Source of the DNA: Saprospirales bacterium
Lineage (GTDB): Bacteria; Bacteroidota; Bacteroidia; Chitinophagales; Saprospiraceae
Length of the DNA: 55,681 nt
Assembly (NCBI GenBank): GCA_007693915.1
Contig: RECS01000088.1
Coordinates: 1-55,681 of the forward strand
Reading direction: 5' to 3'
Below the pieces are notes generated by a model. The model searched no databases. It had not been told where the DNA came from and saw only the letters and a list, made by a program, of their open reading frames with translations. Of this stretch, positions 37,967-45,664 are shown in pieces. Both the position numbers and the translations under genes were made by a program. The first letter of the stretch is position 1. Every line of letters starts with the position of its first letter.

Positions 37967-38479
37967 TTAATTCAACCTAATATCGTCAACCAACTTACTG
38001 ACATATTCTTCTTGAGCCTGATCATTGTTCAGTTCTCTTTGTATTATCTTCCCTGCAATATCTACAGCCATACCTGCAACCTCGTTTTTCAATTCTTTGA
38101 TAGCAGCTATTTTCTGATTTTCAATATCATTTCTGGCATTTTGCACAATTACTGCTGCCTCCTCTTTGGCTTTTTTCTTAGCCTCAGATATCATGTAATC
38201 TCTGGCTTCTTTTGCCTCTTTGATTATAAGTGTACGTTCTTCTCTTGCCTTTGCTAATAGTTCCTCATTTTCCTCTTTGAGGTTTTCCATTTCCGCTCTG
38301 GCAATCTTTGCAGCATCTAGTGCATTTTGAATATCATGTTCTCGTCTTTTGAGGGCTGCAACAATAGGTTTAAATGCAAACTTACCTATTACAGCAAGGA
38401 ATGTAAGAAAGATTATAGTGGTCCAGATAACTAAACCCGGATCTGGCCTAAATACAGTAAATTCAGCTAGAAATAACAT
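37967..38479 (-). CDS. atpF: ATP synthase F0 b subunit
   Basis: One N-terminal membrane helix (VIWTTIIFLTFLAVIGKFAF, about 18-37) is followed by a long charged coiled coil rich in Ala, Glu and Lys, forming the peripheral stalk. The 170-residue length is normal. It starts 71 nt after atpE ends, in a gap that carries a strong hairpin. Confidence 0.96.
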   Translation of the reverse strand: MLFLAEFTVFRPDPGLVIWTTIIFLTFLAVIGKFAFKPIVAALKRREHDIQNALDAAKIARAEMENLKEENEELLAKAREERTLIIKEAKEARDYMISEAKKKAKEEAAVIVQNARNDIENQKIAAIKELKNEVAGMAVDIAGKIIQRELNNDQAQEEYVSKLVDDIRLN

Positions 38480-38509
38480 TAATTATTGTTTTTAATTTTA
38501 AATAAAAAG

Positions 38510-38535
38510 GTTGTACCGGCAAAAACCGGTACAAC
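38510..38535 (-). terminator. Perfect hairpin between atpE and atpF (attenuator or RNA-stabilising)
   Basis: Arms GTTGTACCGG and CCGGTACAAC pair over 10 bp with a 6-nt loop. On the transcribed minus strand the stem is followed by CTTTTTATTT. This looks like a partial intrinsic terminator or a 3-prime stabiliser of the upstream atpB-atpE message. Either would raise c-subunit output over the distal genes. Confidence 0.7.
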
Positions 38536-38550
38536 ACTTTTGAAATGTAA

Positions 38551-38754
38551 CTACGCAATTAACATCAAAACCATAGAGATCAATGCAGCACCTTCAATGA
38601 AGGCAGCCATAAGGATCATATTACCTCTGATGTCATTTGCAGCTTCTGGTTGTCTTGCTATAGCTTCCATAGCTTTTCCACCAATGTGACCAATGCCAAT
38701 CGCAGCAGCCAAAGCGGAAATAGACAAACCAATAAAAATCAACGTTCCAGTCAT
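38551..38754 (-). CDS. atpE: ATP synthase F0 c subunit
   Basis: A two-helix hairpin protein that forms the rotor ring. TM1 contains the glycine-rich AAAIGIGHIGGKAM, the polar loop ARQPEA is intact, and TM2 carries the ion-binding Glu in AAFIEGAAL (about residue 54). A Glu followed by Gly-Ala, with no TM1 Gln or following Ser, points to protons rather than sodium. At 67 residues it is shorter than most c subunits; no in-frame upstream ATG exists. Confidence 0.95.
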   Translation of the reverse strand: MTGTLIFIGLSISALAAAIGIGHIGGKAMEAIARQPEAANDIRGNMILMAAFIEGAALISMVLMLIA

Positions 38755-38774
38755 GATTAAAAAATATTTAGTGA

Positions 38775-40040
38775 TTAATGATGTGCTTCTTCAGTTGCAG
38801 CTCCTAAATAAGAAGCTGTAAGTATTGTAAATACGAAAGCCTGTACCAATGCAATGATCAATTCAATTGCCATCATAAACAAAGTCAAAGGAAATGCCAT
38901 AATAACTCCCCATATAGATCCACTCATATTTGCACCAGAGTCCCCAAAAATAAATATCAAACTTACGAACGCAACCATTACAATATGACCTGCTGTAATA
39001 CTAGCAGATAAACGTAACATCAACGTAAAGGGCTTGATAAACATTCCAATAAATTCCACAGGAGTAAGGATGAGTTTTATAGGAGCGGGAATTCCTGGCA
39101 TCCAGAAAATATGCTCCCAATAGTGTTTGTTCCCAACAAAGTTTACAGTAAAAAACGTAAACAAAGCCAATACCATAGTCACAGTCAAATTACCCGTAAC
39201 ATTTGCACTTCCCGGAAAAAATGGAACCTGACCAAATAAATTAAGTGCCAGAATAAAAAAGAATATACATAATAAAAACGGTAGAAACCGATCGTATTTT
39301 TTTCCTAAAAATGGCTTAGCAACATCATCCTGAATGAAGACTATAATAGTCTCCATAAAATTCTGCAATCCCTTGGGTGCCAATCCATCTCTCTTGCGAT
39401 AAGCCTTTGCAACGGTAAGAAATAACCAAGTCAGAAATATAAAGACCAATAGCATTGAAAATACATTCTTGGTAATTGAAAAATCATAATAAGAGGTAAT
39501 TGAACCACCAAAGAAACATCCATCAATAGTACTTTTCCACTCTACTTGATACTCCTGACCACTATATTTAACAAAAATTGTAGGCACCATTTCACCACAT
39601 CTGTTTTCCGCCTCTCTCTTAGTAAATCCATCAATATCAACTCTTCCATCAGGAAAGGAATTATCGATAACTCTATAAATAGTGCCGTGATTTAAAACAA
39701 ATCGATTAATAGCAATTGTGCCATCTCCATAAGATTCAGGTTTAAATTGACGAGTGGAACTAAGGGTTGTCCATCCAGCACCGGGAGCAAAAAGAATAAC
39801 CGGCAAATGAAAAAACAAATTTCCACCAATATGAAATGCATTGGCATCGACAATATGACCAATGGCTTTCTCTCCTGGATCAAACTCTTTTTCATCGAGC
39901 CCTTCTATAGGCGTCTCAATAATTGGATCAGGTTCTTCCTGTTGAACACCAGCAGCAAAAAGTACTCCTGAGCTAAAAACAAGTCCAAAACACATGAATG
40001 AAACCAGGAACTTCCTCATCAACATATATTTAATTTTCAT
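38775..40040 (-). CDS. atpB: ATP synthase F0 a subunit with long periplasmic N-terminus
   Basis: The C-terminal 230 residues form the channel subunit with about five membrane helices. The key arginine is in LMLRLSASITAGH (about 342), and GNLTVTMVLALFTFF and AFVFTILTASYLGAA are also family segments. Ahead of this is a signal peptide (MRKFLVSFMCFGLVFSSGVLF) and an extra-cytoplasmic region of about 150 residues with two cysteines (ENRCGEM, DGCFFGG). Starts at 40040 or 40019 are both possible. It is the first gene of the unit; no atpI/atpZ gene precedes it in the window. Confidence 0.96.
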   Translation of the reverse strand: MKIKYMLMRKFLVSFMCFGLVFSSGVLFAAGVQQEEPDPIIETPIEGLDEKEFDPGEKAIGHIVDANAFHIGGNLFFHLPVILFAPGAGWTTLSSTRQFKPESYGDGTIAINRFVLNHGTIYRVIDNSFPDGRVDIDGFTKREAENRCGEMVPTIFVKYSGQEYQVEWKSTIDGCFFGGSITSYYDFSITKNVFSMLLVFIFLTWLFLTVAKAYRKRDGLAPKGLQNFMETIIVFIQDDVAKPFLGKKYDRFLPFLLCIFFFILALNLFGQVPFFPGSANVTGNLTVTMVLALFTFFTVNFVGNKHYWEHIFWMPGIPAPIKLILTPVEFIGMFIKPFTLMLRLSASITAGHIVMVAFVSLIFIFGDSGANMSGSIWGVIMAFPLTLFMMAIELIIALVQAFVFTILTASYLGAATEEAHH

Positions 40041-40060
40041 ATGGATTTTAAAAATCGGTG

Positions 40061-40068
40061 CAAAGGTA
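40061..40068 (-). promoter_or_regulatory. -7 box of the atpBEFHAG unit
   Basis: The minus strand reads TACCTTTG, directly followed by CACCG, as also seen before atpD. It lies 20 nt upstream of the first ATG. No TTG is found at the standard -33 distance. Confidence 0.6.
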
Positions 40069-40153
40069 TAATTTTAAATTTAATTGGAACTTAAAAAATA
40101 ATAAATTTCGAAAAGGTTTTTCTAAATGACAAAATAGTGATGATAATTAACAC

Positions 40154-40186
40154 AGAAAAAGGGGAACCACAATAGGCCCCCCTTTT
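40154..40186 (-). terminator. Intrinsic terminator of the PKD metalloprotease gene
   Basis: Arms AAAAGGGGGGCC and GGTTCCCCTTTT (minus strand) pair over 12 bp, two of them G-T, with loop TATTGT and a following T-run. It lies 26 nt past the stop at 40213 and separates this gene from the atp promoter. Confidence 0.75.
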
Positions 40187-40212
40187 AAAGTATCATTTAA
40201 TTGAAATGGTAT

Positions 40213-43200
40213 TTATCGACCGAACAACTGTATTGGTAAGACTACATTTCCTTTTTTAGTACTTATCACCAGCTGATACATCCCTGATGGAAATTCGGTA
40301 AAATCAAATTGTTGACGCTCACTACCGGCAGGGATTTCACCCTCTTTTATAAGTTGTCCAATGGAATTGAAAACATTGAACCTTTGATTCACACTTATTG
40401 GATCGTATTTTAATATCACATTACCTGAAGTAGGATTTGGATACAAAGTAAAATTCATACCTTCGTAATCAACTACTGAAACCCCTGTATAATTTACCTC
40501 AAGTTCAAAAGTATCTCGACTGCAATAGTTTGAAGCAATTAATCTAACTATGTAAACACCTGTTTCTGCATATTCATGTTCAGGATGAATTAAGTCTGAT
40601 TCACTTCCATCACCAAAGTCCCATTCAAATTCTTCAGAATAGTTGGATAGGTTATGAAACTCAAAAACACCAGTCTCAATTTCTATAAATTCAAAATTTG
40701 CAACTGCAGGGGTGTCAACTAATATATAATCTGCCCTATCAAGTGTATTAGATCCCAAAGCATTAACTACTCTCAATGAGACAGAATATACTCCGGGTTC
40801 ATTGTAGGTAACTTCAGGATTAGGTTCATTGGATGTTTCCGGGATCCCTCCTTCAAAAGTCCATTCAAACGCATCTACGCTTGACAATACATTATTTTCA
40901 AATTGTACTTTGAAAGGAGCACAGCCTTGACGATTTGATGTCGCTGTAAAATCAGACAATGGGAAATCTCCTACCGAAATTTGCTTACTCAAGCTCACTG
41001 TATCACATTGGTTCCAAGCAACCAAGCGGACAGTATAAATGCCGTGGTTTTCGTATGTATATATAGGTGACATTTCTGTAGATTGGGAACCATCACCAAA
41101 ACTCCATTCTAAGCCGTCAACATGCTCAAAATCAGGAATAAATGAAACAACTCTATCTTCAATTTCGGTATCAAAATCAATTACCGGAATAGGTAAAATC
41201 TCTACCATATTTCCAATAACAACTGTATCTGAACCAGCAGGATTAGAAACAATTAAAGTAACAGAGTAGGTGCCCGACTCATTCCACTCTACCCATACAC
41301 TATCACTATCAGAAGTTTCGGGAGACCCACCTTCAAATATCCACTCTCTTTCAAAAACAATACCTTCAGTTCGATCGATAAAGTGAACTAAAAAAGGAGC
41401 ACAATCAGATAGTTCACTACCTCCATCTGCATTTACTGCACCAATATCTCCGGAAGGCAAGTTATATGCCTGCACAACTTGTTGCCATATTGTGGTATCG
41501 CACTCGTTTATTGCGTATAGCGTAACAAGGTAATCACCATCAATTTCAAAAGTATGCTCCGGATTTTCTTCAGCACTTTGGTTGCCATCGCCAAAGTCCC
41601 AAGAAACTTCATTGGTAAAAGTTAAATCTGTTTCAAACTGAATTGTTCTTTGATTAGGCGAATAGGAAACTTCAACCTCAGGACTATTCTTTATCTCAAC
41701 GAACTCATTCATAACCAATGTATCTGATCCGGCAGCAGCAAAAACAATAAGAGTAACATCATAAAAACCCGCATTTTCATAGGTAACTACAGGATTATCT
41801 TCATTTGAAAGTTCAGGATTGCCGCCTTCAAAAATCCATATAACACTATCTACATTGTTTGTAGACTGATTTACAAAAGTTACCTCAGCAGGAGAACAAA
41901 ATACAGAATCTAAAGTAGCAAAAGCTGCTATTGGGAATGAGGTAAATTCAATAGTTAAGGATGCTGTATCAGATCCACATAAATTACTTACCACCAAAAC
42001 AACTTCATACTCTCCATCATTTTCATATGCATGAACAGGTTCGAATTCAGAGGAACTATTACCATCACCAAATTTCCATAGAAAATCTGCAGGTATTGAA
42101 GAAAGATTATCAAAGAAAACGGAATCACCAATAATATCTACATTAAATTCAGCTTCTGGTAGGTCAAATACTGTTATGAAGTCATGTTTAAATATTGTAT
42201 CACTACCCGAATCATTAAATACAATCAATTCAACATCATAAACTCCAGATTCGGTATAACTTACTGTAGGATTAAAAGATGTTGAAGACGAAGGATTACC
42301 TCCTGGAAAACTCCAAACTAGATCTGTCACATTTGGTGAAGATTCATTAAAAAACTGAACTGAGAGAGGTGCGCAACCTTCCTCTTCAGATGCACTAAAA
42401 TCAGCTTCAGGATAATCCAATACAAAAATAAATTCAAACAATTGTGATTCTCCACAATCATTGAAGGCAAACAGACGCACTTCATATTCACCTTCAAGAG
42501 CATAAGTGTGAACGGGATTATCCAAAACACTAACATTGCCATCACCAAATTCCCAAAAATAGGAATTGGCATTTTGAGAATTATTGAAAAAGCTTACTTC
42601 GAGGATATTAATTTCATATGAAAAATCTACAATAGGAACATCATCTACTGCAATCATGTTAGGGACAGTGAGCTCTGATGAACCAACAATATTAGCAACT
42701 TCTAAAGTTACATCAAATGAACCCTGATTATTATAGGTTACTACAGGATTTTCTTCAGTAGATTGCGACGGGTCGCCACCTGGAAAAGTCCAGTTCCAAC
42801 TTATAGGAAGCTCAAAGGAATTATCGAAAAATTCAACAGTTAAAGGAGCACATCCAAAAGTAGGCCAGGCATCGAAACTAACCGTAGGCGGATCGGTAAT
42901 TTGACAACTGGAAAAAACCATCACTCGATTAATAAACATATTATTTCCACGACCTGTCACGTTTTCAATTTTTAAAACTACTGATTCTTGATCATTGTAT
43001 TGAGATATATCAAGTAAAAGACAGCTATTCCCAAATCCACCTTCAACACACCAATCAGAATCTTCCTGTGGCAAGAAAAAAGCAGTTGATTGTTGAAGTG
43101 TAGCAAAATTGCCATTCCCATTTTCAGTGTCACCAAAAACTTTTACGGGAAAAGTTTGACCCCCATCAAAGGATAAATATATATTTAAGGAATCTCTTCT

Positions 43201-44961
43201 ATTTGCACTATGCCTTCTATATGCATACTCCAACTCTAAAAAGATTTCCTCTCGTCCGGTGAAATCCATTTCCTGAGAAATCAGAGCATCCTTTTGTCCT
43301 ATGTTCGTGTAGCCATGATTATTTATACCTACCCCTCTAGTTCCATAAGGCATGTATGAGTTTTGAGTGAGCACCCACGTAATACCATTATCGGGATTAT
43401 CAATAGTCCAATTACTAAGTCCTGTATCATCGAAATCATCATAAAGTACAACATCATATCCATCTGTACCACTGACAAAAACTGCACCAAATATGGTAAC
43501 TTCATTTGATCCATTTAAATTAGTAGCAGTTAGAGTCACATCATAGACCCCTTCCTGATTGTAAGTCACAGATGGATTCCTATCGGTTGAAAATGATGGG
43601 GTGCCACCGGGAAAACTCCAATTCCACTCTGTAGGTGAATTTTCTGAAATGTCATAAAAGTGGATGGTATTGCCTGGGCAAATTTCATCAATACTCATAA
43701 AAAAATCAGCCATCGGAGGATCAGGTGGTGGGCAATCTTCTAAGCAATTTTGTATATTTGCCCTGTTGGCAATATAACCACTAATCTGATTGAAGGATTG
43801 ATTACTCCAATTATTTGTATTGTTTACTGCTGGAGCCATTATGGTATTCGAGCCAGCAGCATCATGAGTCGCACTCCAATTGTGTCCCAATTCATGAGCC
43901 AAAAGCACTCTGATTAAATCCTGATTAGTTGAAAAGTCCTGATTGACATTGTATTTATTCGTATTGCAAATTCCATTTAGGTATGCTATCCCAATAGTAG
44001 ATCCCGCTAGGTTTCTATTGGTCCAAAGTGTACCGTTTCCAAAATTAACACCAAATCCACCACCATTTCCCCAATTCCTAAAAGACCCTAATAGCGTACC
44101 TGCTTCGTTACTATTTGTCCATGGATCACAAGTACTGCAGGTCGAAATAAACTGAGTAACAATATTGTATTGTATATCAGCCTCAAATTCATCAGTATAA
44201 TTACCTTGTACATTATTGGTCACACCAATATTTCGCATTTCCAATTCATCAACATCCTGCCCATATTTATTGAACATCAACCAATCACTGGCAATTGCAT
44301 AATCCAGAACATAACAGTCATCAGCCCTTGAATGTATGGGATGCTGTTCCCCCATCCACATCTGACGAATCATTTGCTTTCGATTTATTTCAAGTTCTTC
44401 AGCCGCACAAAAATTTTCAGGCATAGTTTCAAGGATACTTTCTGCCTCGTAAAAAATAAATAAATCCTGTGAATCATCGCCAGTCATAAACCTCAATGGT
44501 TCAATAAAAAAGCGCTTTTCTCCAATATGAATATATCCATAAACAAAATTGTGGTCCACAGTCAAACGGACAATATTATCTAAATCACCATTAGCAAATC
44601 CTTTAAAGGCAATATTCCGATTTCTCCTGATGATTTCTGTCTCACCGTCCTCATGCTGCAAAGTAATAAAATAATCAGGTGACAAAATCCTTGAGGGCTC
44701 TAGTGTTATATTAAAAACATGTTCTCTCCCTAGCTTGAAATCAATTTTCATTTCAAACTTGACATTTTTCAAGCTATCACTCCAGCTTGTTGGATCTAAT
44801 TGAACTATCAAATAATCACTAAATTTATCCTCAAGTAAAGCATGCTGCTCTTCTGTAGGTTCTAAAACCCCAAAATCCACAAGATAATCACTGCAATAAA
44901 CAGAAGCAGAAAATGTTATTGAAAGTATAAAAAGAAATAAAGGTCGTAAAAAATTCATCAT
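40213..44961 (-). CDS. Secreted M12B-like (reprolysin-type) metalloprotease with 11 PKD domains and T9SS sorting tail
   Basis: A signal peptide (about 1-23) leads into a propeptide-like region (25-180) and a metzincin domain with HELGHNWSATHD at 356-367, the adamalysin zinc site, followed by an IMAP Met-turn. PKD domain 1 (about 416-502) precedes a jelly-roll/MAM-like domain (504-690). Ten more PKD domains (690-1490) alternate between an F(P/E)GGxP type and a shorter FGDG type. The last 80 residues (LYPNPTSGNV onward) form a type A T9SS sorting domain. The protein should cross the outer membrane by T9SS and act on or near the cell surface. A -7-like box was not found. Confidence 0.92.
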   Translation of the reverse strand: MMNFLRPLFLFILSITFSASVYCSDYLVDFGVLEPTEEQHALLEDKFSDYLIVQLDPTSWSDSLKNVKFEMKIDFKLGREHVFNITLEPSRILSPDYFITLQHEDGETEIIRRNRNIAFKGFANGDLDNIVRLTVDHNFVYGYIHIGEKRFFIEPLRFMTGDDSQDLFIFYEAESILETMPENFCAAEELEINRKQMIRQMWMGEQHPIHSRADDCYVLDYAIASDWLMFNKYGQDVDELEMRNIGVTNNVQGNYTDEFEADIQYNIVTQFISTCSTCDPWTNSNEAGTLLGSFRNWGNGGGFGVNFGNGTLWTNRNLAGSTIGIAYLNGICNTNKYNVNQDFSTNQDLIRVLLAHELGHNWSATHDAAGSNTIMAPAVNNTNNWSNQSFNQISGYIANRANIQNCLEDCPPPDPPMADFFMSIDEICPGNTIHFYDISENSPTEWNWSFPGGTPSFSTDRNPSVTYNQEGVYDVTLTATNLNGSNEVTIFGAVFVSGTDGYDVVLYDDFDDTGLSNWTIDNPDNGITWVLTQNSYMPYGTRGVGINNHGYTNIGQKDALISQEMDFTGREEIFLELEYAYRRHSANRRDSLNIYLSFDGGQTFPVKVFGDTENGNGNFATLQQSTAFFLPQEDSDWCVEGGFGNSCLLLDISQYNDQESVVLKIENVTGRGNNMFINRVMVFSSCQITDPPTVSFDAWPTFGCAPLTVEFFDNSFELPISWNWTFPGGDPSQSTEENPVVTYNNQGSFDVTLEVANIVGSSELTVPNMIAVDDVPIVDFSYEINILEVSFFNNSQNANSYFWEFGDGNVSVLDNPVHTYALEGEYEVRLFAFNDCGESQLFEFIFVLDYPEADFSASEEEGCAPLSVQFFNESSPNVTDLVWSFPGGNPSSSTSFNPTVSYTESGVYDVELIVFNDSGSDTIFKHDFITVFDLPEAEFNVDIIGDSVFFDNLSSIPADFLWKFGDGNSSSEFEPVHAYENDGEYEVVLVVSNLCGSDTASLTIEFTSFPIAAFATLDSVFCSPAEVTFVNQSTNNVDSVIWIFEGGNPELSNEDNPVVTYENAGFYDVTLIVFAAAGSDTLVMNEFVEIKNSPEVEVSYSPNQRTIQFETDLTFTNEVSWDFGDGNQSAEENPEHTFEIDGDYLVTLYAINECDTTIWQQVVQAYNLPSGDIGAVNADGGSELSDCAPFLVHFIDRTEGIVFEREWIFEGGSPETSDSDSVWVEWNESGTYSVTLIVSNPAGSDTVVIGNMVEILPIPVIDFDTEIEDRVVSFIPDFEHVDGLEWSFGDGSQSTEMSPIYTYENHGIYTVRLVAWNQCDTVSLSKQISVGDFPLSDFTATSNRQGCAPFKVQFENNVLSSVDAFEWTFEGGIPETSNEPNPEVTYNEPGVYSVSLRVVNALGSNTLDRADYILVDTPAVANFEFIEIETGVFEFHNLSNYSEEFEWDFGDGSESDLIHPEHEYAETGVYIVRLIASNYCSRDTFELEVNYTGVSVVDYEGMNFTLYPNPTSGNVILKYDPISVNQRFNVFNSIGQLIKEGEIPAGSERQQFDFTEFPSGMYQLVISTKKGNVVLPIQLFGR

Positions 44962-44993
44962 AAATAAATTGGTTGTTATATGCTAAATTTGCA

Positions 44994-45001
44994 AATCATT
45001 A
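44994..45001 (+). promoter_or_regulatory. Possible -7 box of the OMP-DUF5682 unit
   Basis: TAAATTTG, 33 nt before the ATG at 45035; no TTG at standard distance. Confidence 0.4.
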
Positions 45002-45034
45002 AAAAGTTCTAAATATTAAGGTAAAAATAACTAT

Positions 45035-45655
45035 ATGCTTAAACCACTGATCATCATTAAGATATTATTAACGGCATCCATAACACTTTTTAACAGCATA
45101 AATCAGGCAGAAGCTCAAGTAAGGTTGCAGGATCCGGAAGAAAGTACTAAATCATTTAGCGAGCGATTATGGTATGGGGGAAACATCAATCTAGGGTTTC
45201 AAGGAACAAATAACTATAATGTGTTTTTCTTTGGAATTAGTCCAATGGCTGGCTATAAAATAACAGAAGATTTTTCTGTAGGACCAAGAATGGAGTTGTT
45301 TTACACCTATTATAAAGCCTTTGTGTGGAGAGAAGGTGCTTATTTCACCACTCACCCAATTTCCTACTCAGGCGGTATTTTTTCAAGGTATAAATTCCTC
45401 AATAATTTTTTTGGCCATCTGGAATACGGAATTGAAAAAACAACATTTTTACTGACATCAGGAGGAGACTTCGTTGTAATTGACAATAAGTTAGCAACAA
45501 CTTCTAAGTATTTTGACAACTTCTACATCGGAATTGGCTACACTTCAGGAGGGAGATTTGGTAGCGAAATCAGTATACTTTACAATGTCATTCAAAATTC
45601 ACAGACTCTCGATATTCCAATTTCCATCAGAATAGGCTTCAACTATAATTTCTAG
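45035..45655 (+). CDS. Outer-membrane beta-barrel protein (hypothetical)
   Basis: A 206-residue protein with a signal peptide (about 1-27, ending AEAQ) and alternating amphipathic strands (GGNINLGFQG, SISIRIGFNYNF-like ends). It closes with an aromatic residue (NYNF), as expected for BAM-assembled barrels. Eight strands are likely from the length. Its stop is 9 nt before the DUF5682 gene, so the two probably share a transcript. Whether the barrel is linked to DUF5682 function or merely a neighbour is unknown. Confidence 0.7.
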   Translation: MLKPLIIIKILLTASITLFNSINQAEAQVRLQDPEESTKSFSERLWYGGNINLGFQGTNNYNVFFFGISPMAGYKITEDFSVGPRMELFYTYYKAFVWREGAYFTTHPISYSGGIFSRYKFLNNFFGHLEYGIEKTTFLLTSGGDFVVIDNKLATTSKYFDNFYIGIGYTSGGRFGSEISILYNVIQNSQTLDIPISIRIGFNYNF

Positions 45656-45664
45656 TCTGCGACT

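Noticed and set aside
38551-38754. Sodium-type c subunit
   Set aside because: The TM2 Glu is followed by Gly-Ala and TM1 lacks the Gln of sodium-binding rings.
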